Shown: positions 1-7,241, counted from the stretch's first letter. The stretch is 12,815 nucleotides of DNA from CAZFBR01 sp035353495 [NCBI: uncultured bacterium] (GCA_964517215.1 CAZFBR010000092.1:1-12815), one strand, 5' to 3'. Translations and numbers: made by a program. The notes: generated from the sequence alone by a model not told the origin.

Positions 1-140
1 ACGGCGAGGGGAGGGATGGACCCGTCATCAATGACAATTATCTCGTGCGGGGGAAGGCTCTGCGCTTGCACGGCGGCCAGGGCGCAATTGAGCGCGTCCG
101 GTTGCTGGTAGACGCAAAGCGCCGCGGTGATCCTGCTCAT
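1..140 (-). CDS. Family 2 glycosyltransferase, N-terminal fragment (cut by window edge)
   Basis: The first 46 residues are visible; the rest lies beyond the left edge. The start MSRITAALCVYQQPD, followed by about 20 residues and then EIIVIDDGS, is the opening beta-alpha-beta unit of a GT-A fold family 2 glycosyltransferase. The IDDGS loop normally binds the nucleotide of an NDP-sugar donor. The ATG overlaps the stop codon of the upstream GT4 gene as ATGA, a sign of translational coupling, so the two should be co-expressed and probably act on the same surface glycan. Donor and acceptor cannot be read from this fragment. The GT2 assignment is firm from the motif; the pathway is inferred from the neighbour. 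Confidence 0.8.
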   Translation of the reverse strand, partial: MSRITAALCVYQQPDALNCALAAVQAQSLPPHEIIVIDDGSIPPLA

Positions 141-1366
141 GAGTGCTGCCGGCCGGTGCTGAGGCGGGAATAGAGCGCGCGGTAGGCGGCGGTGATCGCT
201 GACCAGTTGTATTCGCGGCGGACGCGCTCCTGGCCGGCGGCGGCCAGTGCCGTGCCGAGGGCGGGCTGCCGGTGCAACCGGGTGATGGCGTCGGCGAGGG
301 CAGCGGGATTTTCAGGCGGAACCAGCAAGCTGTCGCGACCGTCACGCATGAACGATTGCTGCGGGGGAGCAGCGGCGGCGATAACCGGCAGTTGTGCCGC
401 CCAGGCCTCGGTAATGACGATGCCGAATGAATCAATGGTTGAGGGAAAAATGAAAATGTCGGCGGCGGCAAACAGCAGCGCTTTTTCCGAATCGGGAAAG
501 TTTTCCCGCAGGATGATCCTGGCTCGCAGCCGATCGGGCAGGGCGGCAATCAGGGCACGGAGCTGTGCCGTATGCGGGCTGTTGGCACTGCCGGCAATAA
601 TCAGCGTAAACGTTTCGGGATTGAGCAGGGGAAATGCCGCAAGAATGGTCTCGATGCCTTTGCCGGGAATGATCTGTCCGGCATAGAGGAGCACGGTGCC
701 GCTGACACCGAACAGAATGCGGGCGGAATCCCGATCGGCCTGATGAGTCCATTCCGGATCGGCTCCGGCAGCGATGATCTCGATCTTGTCTGGCGCCACG
801 CCATGCCGGATGGCAAGGTCGCGCTCAAAAGGGGTATGGGCGACATAGGCATCAGCCAGGCGCGTGAAACGCCAGGTATAAGGATGGCGATGCAATTCGT
901 GACGGTCGTGGTACGCGCCGACCAGAACCAGCGGATAGCCGGCAAGCGGTTTGAGCCAGGCGGCGACAGGCATGTGCAGGCAGGGAAAAGTGGTGGCCAT
1001 TACCACATCCCAGTTGCCGGCAAGCAGGTGCCGCAGTAATGCGGGCATGCGCGGCCCGAAACGGACATAGCGCAGGTGGGCAGCTGCTTCACTGTCGCCA
1101 GCGAAACGGATGGCCCGGTCAAGCAGGCCGCTGCCGCTGCGCAGGGTGGGGAGACGCACAATGCGAACGCCGTTATTGAAGTGCGTGCCCGCGGGCAGAC
1201 GGAACCGCTCGGGCAGATTGAAATCATCGCAGCAGTTGCCATCAGGACAAACAACCGTAACCCGGTCGCCATATTCACGGACAAGCAGTTCCGAAACACG
1301 CTGAACACGGTATTCGCTGCCGCCCAATGCCGGTGAATATCCTTGAACAATATGGAGAATATTCAT
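137..1366 (-). CDS. Family 4 (GT-B) glycosyltransferase
   Basis: This 409-residue protein has the normal length and two-Rossmann layout of a GT4 glycosyltransferase, which transfers a sugar from a nucleotide donor with retention of configuration, usually on the cytoplasmic face during exopolysaccharide, O-antigen or capsule assembly. The N-terminus MNILHIVQGYSPALGGSE (GGSE at 15-18) is the glycine-rich acceptor-domain loop. The C-terminal donor domain contains LLYAGQIIPGKG, then AAADIFIFPS and DSFGIVITEAWA. In the usual E-x7-E donor motif the first acid is aspartate here (D312, E320). The start at 1366 is the only sensible one. It has no Shine-Dalgarno sequence and lies 6 nt after a -10 box, so the mRNA may be leaderless. 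It is the first gene of an operon with the following GT2. The sugar is unknown. Confidence 0.9.
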   Translation of the reverse strand: MNILHIVQGYSPALGGSEYRVQRVSELLVREYGDRVTVVCPDGNCCDDFNLPERFRLPAGTHFNNGVRIVRLPTLRSGSGLLDRAIRFAGDSEAAAHLRYVRFGPRMPALLRHLLAGNWDVVMATTFPCLHMPVAAWLKPLAGYPLVLVGAYHDRHELHRHPYTWRFTRLADAYVAHTPFERDLAIRHGVAPDKIEIIAAGADPEWTHQADRDSARILFGVSGTVLLYAGQIIPGKGIETILAAFPLLNPETFTLIIAGSANSPHTAQLRALIAALPDRLRARIILRENFPDSEKALLFAAADIFIFPSTIDSFGIVITEAWAAQLPVIAAAAPPQQSFMRDGRDSLLVPPENPAALADAITRLHRQPALGTALAAAGQERVRREYNWSAITAAYRALYSRLSTGRQHS

Positions 1367-1372
1367 GACCTA

Positions 1373-1400
1373 AGGATACCATACCATCGGCCGGTGTCAA
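1373..1400 (-). promoter_or_regulatory. Sigma70-type promoter of the GT4-GT2 operon
   Basis: On the minus strand TTGACA (1395-1400) and TATCCT (1373-1378) are separated by 16 nt. Six bases (TAGGTC) then lead straight to the ATG at 1366, so the expected +1 is the A of the start codon. No Shine-Dalgarno sequence fits between them. This predicts a leaderless transcript. Six of six -35 bases and four of six -10 bases match consensus. Confidence 0.65.
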
Positions 1401-1508
1401 AATATTTTAATTTTTCTGTGGGTGCATATTATTGTGTCACGTAGCACTCAATATTGCAAGATGATATAAAAGATCCGCAATGGCATGCCAATTGCTATTA
1501 TCTTTATT

Positions 1509-2657
1509 ATGAAAACCAGACGGATGATGACATTTCGCTATTCGTTATTCGCAATGGTTATTGCAGTGGTTGTGATCTTTCTCGGCATTCCCAGCGATTT
1601 GTTTGCCAGCAAACTGAAGTTTCCTGTTATTTTAATCTCTGTATCCGATTGGCGCTATGAAACTATTGTGGCGAATAGGCGTAACTTGCCGCAAATAAAG
1701 GAAATCAGAAGAAGATCCATGGTGTTTAACCGGGCATATGCTGCTTCGTCAAATATTGCGGCATCAATGACTTCTCTGGTTACCGGTTTGTCGGTTGTTG
1801 AGCATGGTGTTTGGAATAAGCGTGAACAATTGCTCAATCATAATAATGAATTTGCCGGCTACTATCATGAACAGCAATATCCGGTTGTTTTGTTTAGCGG
1901 TTCGGCAACGCCGACGACCCTGAATTTGGCGCGCGGTTTTGATGTCGCACAGACCGGCGTTGGCGGGGGACTGGAGGTCAATAAGCGGTTTTGTGACTGG
2001 CTTGACCAGGCGGAGATGAACGGCAGCGAACAACCATTTGCGGCGTGGCTGCATTACGCTGATTTATTGCCGAAAACGGATGGTGTCAGCGCCTTGCGTG
2101 GTGCAGAATACGACAGCGCAGTGCGAAGTTTTGATTATGTGCTGGGAAGACTGTTCGAAGGCTTGCGTCGCCGTGGCTACAGTCAGCGCAATTCGATAAT
2201 TGTTATTGCCGGGTTGGCAGGAAAAGCAGCGGATCAGGGCTTGGCGGAAGGGGCGATTTGTCCGGGCACGGTTCATGTGCCGCTGTTCTGGTCAACCCCT
2301 GACCAGCGTCAGGAACTGCTGGTTCCGGAACCGATTTCGCTGCGTGATGTCCTGCGGCGTTTGCGGGAAGAACCTGCCGGCGGGCAGCATGACCAGTATG
2401 CCCCGCATGTGCTGATTGATGCGATGCAGGATACGATGGGAGAAAATGCGGTGTATCGTGACGGAATGCTTTTGGTCCGCACGGCTGGCGGGACGCTGCG
2501 TGCATATGCCGGAACAAAGCAGATTGCTGTTCCGGAGGTTTCGCGGCGATACTATGATGAGCAGCTGCGGCAGTTGCGACCACATGCCGTGGAGAATCCA
2601 GCCGAACTGCGCGCCCGCCAATTGCGCTGCCTGCGGTCGTTCGGGTATTGCAATTGA
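1509..2657 (+). CDS. Membrane-anchored sulfatase-like pseudoenzyme (alkaline phosphatase superfamily, catalytic residues lost)
   Basis: This 382-residue protein begins MKTRRMMTF and then a hydrophobic stretch (about residues 11-27), a signal anchor that would place the rest outside the cytoplasmic membrane. An in-frame ATG at 1485 is possible but would put hydrophobic residues before the charged ones; neither start has a Shine-Dalgarno site. The body aligns by eye with the next gene: ILISVSDWR against ILLSIDTVR, NIAASMTSLVTG against NTAPAHMSMLTG, VEHGVW against LVHGVH, and a shared HVPL/KVPL block. Every active-site position I can align is changed. The nucleophile position is I83, the following histidine position is M87, and the DHG metal motif reads LAG (236-238). 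It is therefore probably a non-catalytic paralogue acting as a partner, a binding protein or a decaying duplicate. Its first 400 bases are visibly more AT-rich than the flanks. It probably forms an operon with the next gene, which starts 16 nt after this stop. Confidence 0.75.
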   Translation: MKTRRMMTFRYSLFAMVIAVVVIFLGIPSDLFASKLKFPVILISVSDWRYETIVANRRNLPQIKEIRRRSMVFNRAYAASSNIAASMTSLVTGLSVVEHGVWNKREQLLNHNNEFAGYYHEQQYPVVLFSGSATPTTLNLARGFDVAQTGVGGGLEVNKRFCDWLDQAEMNGSEQPFAAWLHYADLLPKTDGVSALRGAEYDSAVRSFDYVLGRLFEGLRRRGYSQRNSIIVIAGLAGKAADQGLAEGAICPGTVHVPLFWSTPDQRQELLVPEPISLRDVLRRLREEPAGGQHDQYAPHVLIDAMQDTMGENAVYRDGMLLVRTAGGTLRAYAGTKQIAVPEVSRRYYDEQLRQLRPHAVENPAELRARQLRCLRSFGYCN

Positions 2658-2673
2658 GCATTGCCTTTTGCGT

Positions 2674-4086
2674 ATGAAGTGGCGCTACGGTTTGCTGGCG
2701 GTGGTGATGATTGTTGGTGCTGTCTCCGGGTGGTGGTTGCAGCAAAAAAAAGGGTGTGTTTCCGTGTCGCCGCCGCCGGTTGTCCCGCCGACAGTGATCC
2801 TCTTATCCATCGATACAGTCCGTGCGGACCATGTGGGATGCTATGGCTACCCGCGCAACACCACGCCGACCATTGACCGGTTGGCTCAGGAATCGGTGCG
2901 CTACCGGCAGGTGATGAGTGTGGCGCCGAATACCGCGCCAGCCCATATGAGCATGCTGACCGGGATGAGTCCGCTGGTGCATGGGGTGCATATTTACGGC
3001 AAAGACGGGAACTATCGCACGCTGGCGGCGGAGATTCCCACCCTGGCGGAACTGTTGCATCAGCACGGCTATCATACGGTGGGATTGACCAATTCGCTTC
3101 AGGTGGGAAAAGTGCTGGGATTTGCCCGCGGGTTTGACCGGTATGAAGACGACTTTTTTTCTGTTGACGGGATGTATCGCGACCCGGTGGCGACGGAACA
3201 AAACAGTCGCCAGCGCTGGCGGGAGGTGCTGGCAGAGGCAAATCAGCGCCGGCAACCGTTGTTTGCCTTTTTGCATCATTTCCTCAACCACTCGGTATAC
3301 CTTGCCCCGCCGCGTGAGTATCGCGAGCGTTTTGCCGATCAGCTGCTGGATTTTCTGCCGCGTAGTCACGTCGAATTGCCGAACCGGCCCGGGGTGCTCG
3401 ATGATGATCGGCGTTTCTTTGAAACGGTTACCGGCGAGGATATGCGGCAGCGCGGGCATGTGGCCGCCTTATATGACGGCGCGCTGGCGTACAGCGACCA
3501 TACGGTACAAATCATGATCGAAGAGTTGCGTGCGGCCGGTCGCTGGGAGAACACCCTGTTTATCCTGGTGTCGGATCATGGCGAAGAATTGTATGAACAT
3601 AAGTGTTGGGGACACAGTCAGTTGTGGGCTGAGCACCTGAAGGTGCCGTTGTTGGTTAAATTTCCCGCAGGTCATGCGGCTGGCAGGGTGATTGAGCAGC
3701 CGGTGCAGACGGACGCATTGGCTCCGACAATTCTGGCGGTGCTGGGCATGCCGATTCCGCCAACGATGCAGGCGGCGCCCCTGCCGCCGTTGCAGGTGAC
3801 CTCCCCGGCACCCCGCTTCAGTTATCAGCCCGAGTGTGACGGTCAGGGTGAGCCGCAACTGACCGGCATGCGGGTGAGTACGGACAGTTATACTTGGTTT
3901 TGGCACAACCGTCTGCCGGAAATAGAATTTCTGTTTGCTGCGACCGACACCATGGAACAGCATAATCTTGCGGAACAGCAGCCGGCGGAATGCCGGCGGT
4001 TGCGGGCAATGACGGAAGAGAAAATGGCCGCTGATCGGGCATGGCGGGCGCACCTGCTGGCGCATGCAGGTGCGGCGGAGGAATGA
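2674..4086 (+). CDS. Membrane-anchored sulfatase/phosphotransferase-like enzyme (alkaline phosphatase superfamily)
   Basis: This 470-residue protein has an N-terminal membrane segment (about residues 6-22), then a proline-rich linker and an alkaline-phosphatase-superfamily domain expected on the periplasmic side. Visible active-site elements are SIDTVRADHVGCYGY (D47 and D52 region, metal), NTAPAHMSMLTG with T87 at the nucleophile position and H91, and VSDHGEE (D301, H302) with WGH (H314). True sulfatases need Cys or Ser there for conversion to formylglycine. Threonine is the nucleophile of LtaS/EptA-type phosphotransferases, so transfer or hydrolysis of a phospho group (phosphoglycerol, phosphoethanolamine) is at least as likely as sulfatase activity. 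Longer in-frame readings upstream overlap the previous gene, so ATG 2674 was chosen. It lies in a tandem operon with its degenerate paralogue. Its stop is 4 nt from the stop of the convergent GH13 gene. The substrate is unknown, perhaps a surface glycan given the nearby glycosyltransferases. Confidence 0.85.
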   Translation: MKWRYGLLAVVMIVGAVSGWWLQQKKGCVSVSPPPVVPPTVILLSIDTVRADHVGCYGYPRNTTPTIDRLAQESVRYRQVMSVAPNTAPAHMSMLTGMSPLVHGVHIYGKDGNYRTLAAEIPTLAELLHQHGYHTVGLTNSLQVGKVLGFARGFDRYEDDFFSVDGMYRDPVATEQNSRQRWREVLAEANQRRQPLFAFLHHFLNHSVYLAPPREYRERFADQLLDFLPRSHVELPNRPGVLDDDRRFFETVTGEDMRQRGHVAALYDGALAYSDHTVQIMIEELRAAGRWENTLFILVSDHGEELYEHKCWGHSQLWAEHLKVPLLVKFPAGHAAGRVIEQPVQTDALAPTILAVLGMPIPPTMQAAPLPPLQVTSPAPRFSYQPECDGQGEPQLTGMRVSTDSYTWFWHNRLPEIEFLFAATDTMEQHNLAEQQPAECRRLRAMTEEKMAADRAWRAHLLAHAGAAEE

Positions 4087-4090
4087 CGGA

Positions 4091-5383
4091 TCAGTTTTCC
4101 TGCAGCAGAATCTTGACCTGACCGGGCATCAGATGATATTCGAACCGTTCACCGATCGACGGCAAGCGGTGTTCCGGGGAGATGTCGCGTACCGCGCCCC
4201 GACGCTGGAAGGGGGCGTTGACGTCGTGCAGGCAGACGCGCTGGTGGCGGGTCAGGTCGCGGTTGATCAGCAGCAGCGCCTGCTGACGGCGGTCGCGGCT
4301 GACCTTGCGCAGCGCCAGCACATCGCCCGAACCCTGCAGCGCCACCGTGGCCGCAAAATTGTCCTCGGCGAGCACGGGATGCGCTTTTTTCACGGCAAAC
4401 AGTTCGCGCAGGAACGGGCTGAGGTCGCAGCCCGTATTCTCCCATTGTTCCGGGCGCGTTTTGACCACGTTGAGCCGCTGGCGGAAGCCGAATTCCAGAC
4501 CCATGGGGAGCATGAAGCCCGCTGACCACAGGGCGGTGAACTGCAGGCGCTGGCGCACGGCGGCCTCGTTGCCGTTGCAATCGGCCCACAGGCGGCTGGT
4601 GTCATGCGATTCGGCGAAGCTGATACTGGGCACGCCGGGGACAAAAATGAGATATTCGTAGAGCTGCTTGAGCAGCCAGTCATCGCGGAAATCCCAGTAC
4701 TTGCTGCTGTTGAAGGTATAGTCGAAGCCCGCGTCCGCCAGGGCGATGCTCTGCTCGACGGTGCAGCCGAGGGTTTCAGCGAGAAAACGCAGCCCGCGAT
4801 GCTGGCGGCGCGCGCCGGCGATGATCTCCGCCCACACCACAGCGGGAATTTGGTAGGCGGCGTCGCAGCGAAAACCGTCAGCCCCAAGGTCGAGCAGCCA
4901 GCTGACCAGCTGCTGCCAATAGGCCAGCAGTTCGCCGCGCGCGCGCGCCTCGCCGTAGTTGAGCTCGGCCAGATCGCCCCATGTGACCCAGGTGCCGCCG
5001 TCGAGTGCGCCTGGGTTGATGACGCGGCCGTTGGGGTGGCGCTTGTACCAGTGCGGCTGCTGCGTGACCAGGGCGCAGTCGATGGCGGTGTGATTGATGA
5101 CCAGGTCAAGAATGACCGCCAGCCCGTGGCGGTGCGCTGCGGCGAAGGTCTTTTTGAGCTGCGCCATCGGGTCGGCCAACCCCTCGCTCAGCAATGGATG
5201 CAGCTGATAATAGTCCTTGACCGAGTAGAGCGAACCGGAGAATCCGGGCAGATGCAGCGGATTCAGGTAAATCGCATTGCAGCCCAGGGCGGCGATGCGC
5301 GGGAAATGGTCTTCCCAACGCGGGAGGGGACCGGCGAGCAACGGAAAGAGGTTATACAGCAGCAGCGGCTCGTGCGTGCCCAT
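4091..5383 (-). CDS. GH13 alpha-amylase family glycoside hydrolase/transglycosidase
   Basis: This 430-residue protein is a compact GH13 (beta/alpha)8 enzyme acting on alpha-glucans or related alpha-glucosides. All four conserved regions can be read: DLVINH (93-98), GFRCDA with the nucleophile D174, FLAET with acid/base E203, and SFAESHD with H260-D261. Together these predict an active enzyme. After the barrel a short beta-rich C-terminal domain ends the protein. No signal peptide is visible, so it is probably cytoplasmic and could work on storage glycogen or maltodextrin. Length is short for an alpha-amylase, and the sequence does not settle hydrolase versus transferase. The start at 5383 is supported by GGAGG 5 nt upstream and a promoter just before it. 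A longer in-frame reading to 5539 would run through that promoter and the fliD terminator and is rejected. It looks like a single-gene unit. Confidence 0.88.
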   Translation of the reverse strand: MGTHEPLLLYNLFPLLAGPLPRWEDHFPRIAALGCNAIYLNPLHLPGFSGSLYSVKDYYQLHPLLSEGLADPMAQLKKTFAAAHRHGLAVILDLVINHTAIDCALVTQQPHWYKRHPNGRVINPGALDGGTWVTWGDLAELNYGEARARGELLAYWQQLVSWLLDLGADGFRCDAAYQIPAVVWAEIIAGARRQHRGLRFLAETLGCTVEQSIALADAGFDYTFNSSKYWDFRDDWLLKQLYEYLIFVPGVPSISFAESHDTSRLWADCNGNEAAVRQRLQFTALWSAGFMLPMGLEFGFRQRLNVVKTRPEQWENTGCDLSPFLRELFAVKKAHPVLAEDNFAATVALQGSGDVLALRKVSRDRRQQALLLINRDLTRHQRVCLHDVNAPFQRRGAVRDISPEHRLPSIGERFEYHLMPGQVKILLQEN

Positions 5384-5410
5384 ACGATCCTCCGGGAGAT
5401 GCAGACAAAG

Positions 5411-5439
5411 ACCATAGCACCCGCAGCGGCGGCCGTCAA
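5411..5439 (-). promoter_or_regulatory. Sigma70-type promoter of the GH13 gene
   Basis: On the minus strand TTGACG (5434-5439) and TATGGT (5411-5416) are separated by 17 nt. The expected start of transcription is near 5404, giving a leader of about 21 nt that contains the GGAGG ribosome binding site before ATG 5383. It sits just after the fliD terminator, so the GH13 gene should be transcribed independently of fliD. Confidence 0.65.
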
Positions 5440-5454
5440 GAGGAAGTGTGGTGA

Positions 5455-5491
5455 TAAAGAAGCGGCGCCGGTCGAGCTGCTCCGGCGCCGC
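5455..5491 (-). terminator. Intrinsic terminator of fliD
   Basis: A perfect 10-bp GC-rich stem, GCGGCGCCGG (5462-5471) and its complement (5482-5491), encloses a 10-nt loop. In minus-strand reading it is followed by TTCTTTAT. It begins 13 nt after the fliD stop codon. The T tract is interrupted by one C, but position and stem strength fit a Rho-independent terminator. Confidence 0.75.
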
Positions 5492-5504
5492 GATTTGATG
5501 CCGG

Positions 5505-6920
5505 CTATTTGGACGAGAGCGAAGCCAGCTGGCCTTCAAGGTAACTCATGGTGTTGTACATCTTGGCCAGCGAGGTTTCCAGATTGGTGTAGGTTTCGCG
5601 CAGCGATGCTTCCCGCTGTTCCAGCACCAGCTTGTAGGAATCGATGCGATCCTTCAGCATGTCGTATGAGGTCTGGAGCGATTCTTCCTGATCGGCGATG
5701 ATGCCGCCGTACTGGGTGAGCGGCGTGATGTAGTTCTTGGTCAGTGTGGCCACCCCGGTATCGTACCCGGTGGTGCCGTCGGTGTCCGCGGCAAACAGCG
5801 CGCGCACCGCCTCGGGATCGTCTTCGAGCGCCTTGGTCAGCTTGGCCTCGTCAATCACCAGATGATTGGCGTCGTCGGTGCCGTAATCACCCAGCTTGAT
5901 GCCGATCGAGGCCAGCGAGGTGTAGGTGCTGGATTCATCGTCGTACATGCCGAGGGCGACGCCCGACAGCCGGCTTTCGATCTGCATCGCCAGTTGGTCG
6001 CCCACCAGATAACCGGTGCTTTCCACTTTCCCGTCATCGCCCATGGTGACCGCGGTCTGTTTGTCGATGTAATCAATGACCGCATTGTAATTCGTCACCC
6101 AGCCCTTGACGGCGGTGGCAATGCTGCCGGTGTTGCTGCTGATGGTGAGCGTGGAACTGGCATAGGTGCTGGTGTCCACGTCGTAATCGCTGAACCCGTT
6201 CAGGTTGAGGGAGACCCCGGTGATTACGTCGTCAATGCTGGTGTTGGCCGATCGGGTGACCGTGATCCCGTCGACGGTGAAGGTGGCGTCTTGTGCTGCG
6301 GTAATCTCATTGGTGAAGGTGTTGGGGGCGGTGATGACCCCGAGATCGGCCATCAGCGTGCCGCTGGTGTCCGTGAGCGTCATGGCGTTGGCACTCCCGG
6401 TTTCCTCGGCGGTGAGCACCAGGTGATTGTCCACGATGGTGGCGGTGACGCCCTTGTCGTCGGCAAAGCTGGTGCTGTTGATGGCGGAGACAACGTCGGA
6501 GAGCTTGTCCCCGGCATCGACGGTGATGGTTTTGCCGTTGAGGGTGAAGCTGGCATCGGCCGCGGCGGTCCAGTCGCTGGCCAGGGCACTGCCGCGCACT
6601 TTATGCGCTTCCGCCAGCTGCTCCACCTGAATCTCGTAACTGCCGTTGACGGCATAGTATTCCGCGCTGGCGGATACAACCGTGCTGTCTTCTGACGTGG
6701 TGGTCTTGGCTTTCCACTGCGAGACATCGGTCAGGGTGCTGGATGAGGTTTTCAGGGACAGGAGTTTGGTGTTGAGTTCGTCCCAGATGTCCTTCTTGGT
6801 GGAATACTCTTTCTGCCGGGTCTCCCACGTGGTAATCTGCACTTTATCGATGGCCATCAGCTGGGAAATAGTGCTTTCCCAGTCGTTGCCGGTAGCAAGC
6901 CCTGAAATCGCCAGTCCCAT
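5505..6920 (-). CDS. fliD: Flagellar filament cap protein FliD (hook-associated protein 2)
   Basis: This 471-residue protein matches FliD in length and layout. FliD forms the cap at the tip of the growing flagellar filament and guides flagellin insertion after export through the flagellar type III apparatus. The N-terminus has the family signature ISGLATGNDWESTISQLMAID followed by a coiled-coil helix (to about residue 60) and the NGSYEIQVEQLAEAHKVRG segment. The middle (about 105-250) is threonine/aspartate-rich beta structure typical of the variable domains. The C-terminus ends in a long coiled coil, from about ADQEESLQTSYDMLKDRI to the end, with LETSLAKMYNTMSYLEGQLASL as in other FliD proteins. 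AAGGAGGG just upstream supports the start. No signal peptide is seen or expected. No fliS, flagellin or other flagellar gene is adjacent: upstream is nudC in the opposite orientation, and downstream is a terminator. A possible sigma28-type promoter precedes it. Confidence 0.93.
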   Translation of the reverse strand: MGLAISGLATGNDWESTISQLMAIDKVQITTWETRQKEYSTKKDIWDELNTKLLSLKTSSSTLTDVSQWKAKTTTSEDSTVVSASAEYYAVNGSYEIQVEQLAEAHKVRGSALASDWTAAADASFTLNGKTITVDAGDKLSDVVSAINSTSFADDKGVTATIVDNHLVLTAEETGSANAMTLTDTSGTLMADLGVITAPNTFTNEITAAQDATFTVDGITVTRSANTSIDDVITGVSLNLNGFSDYDVDTSTYASSTLTISSNTGSIATAVKGWVTNYNAVIDYIDKQTAVTMGDDGKVESTGYLVGDQLAMQIESRLSGVALGMYDDESSTYTSLASIGIKLGDYGTDDANHLVIDEAKLTKALEDDPEAVRALFAADTDGTTGYDTGVATLTKNYITPLTQYGGIIADQEESLQTSYDMLKDRIDSYKLVLEQREASLRETYTNLETSLAKMYNTMSYLEGQLASLSSK

Positions 6921-6963
6921 GAGTACCCTCCTTGGTTGACCCGATCCGTTATGCCTATCTGAT

Positions 6964-6991
6964 ATATCGACCGGATGCCCAACATACTTGA
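6964..6991 (-). promoter_or_regulatory. Candidate sigma28 (FliA-type) promoter of fliD
   Basis: On the minus strand TCAAGTAT (6984-6991), a 12-nt spacer and GTCGATAT (6964-6971) resemble the flagellar sigma28 consensus TAAAGTTT-N11-GCCGATAA, with six of eight matches in each half and one extra spacer base. It lies about 44 bp upstream of the fliD start. Late flagellar genes are often under this sigma factor. The match is by eye and could be chance. Confidence 0.35.
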
Positions 6992-7179
6992 TACTAATCA
7001 GAAAAAAGGGTACAAAATCATGTTTTTATTATGGTTAGAAAAAGTGCAGCGTGGCAGCGAGCAGGGTGAAAACGGTATGATGGCACCGCTGTCTGCCGGT
7101 GTGGGATGTATCGGGCCGGTTTCAGATATGTCCAAAGGGTATGTCTGCAGCATTGGCCAGCAACCACGGAAATACGGCG

Positions 7180-7208
7180 TTGACGTCCAGCGGGTCGGGT
7201 GATAGGAT
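7180..7208 (+). promoter_or_regulatory. Sigma70-type promoter of nudC
   Basis: TTGACG (7180-7185) and TAGGAT (7203-7208) are separated by 17 nt. Transcription would start near 7215, giving a leader of about 27 nt that carries GGAGG (7230-7234) in front of ATG 7242. This also argues against a TTG start at 7218. Confidence 0.65.
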
Positions 7209-7241
7209 GCGTAAGTATTGCTGACCGGTGGAGGCAGGGGA

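Larger units (their letters stand above)
6921..7241. other. Divergent intergenic region between fliD and nudC
   Basis: These 321 bases hold the candidate sigma28-like promoter for fliD near the left end and a strong sigma70-type promoter for nudC near the right end. The fliD Shine-Dalgarno (AAGGAGGG on the minus strand) lies at its left edge. A 75-codon reading from 6975 to 7202 on the plus strand looks spurious: no ribosome binding site, no recognisable motif, and it overlaps both promoters. I see no hairpin or repeat of note in the middle. Confidence 0.5.

Noticed and set aside
5384-5539. Extension of the GH13 protein to a start at 5539.
   Set aside because: The extra residues would be encoded by the fliD terminator hairpin and the GH13 promoter and would overlap the end of fliD; GGAGG supports ATG 5383.
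4604-5701. A 365-codon plus-strand reading antisense to the GH13 gene and fliD, and a similar 362-codon one at 8173-9261.
   Set aside because: Both lie opposite genes with complete family motifs; long antisense open frames are common in GC-rich coding DNA, and neither has a ribosome binding site or family signature.
7084-7100. Sigma54-like TGGCAC followed by CTGC on the plus strand upstream of nudC.
   Set aside because: The -12 half does not match TTGC in the right register (off by one, wrong bases), and a good sigma70 promoter lies closer to nudC.
6975-7202. A 75-codon reading on the plus strand between fliD and nudC.
   Set aside because: It has no ribosome binding site or recognisable motif, and it overlaps the promoter regions of both flanking genes.
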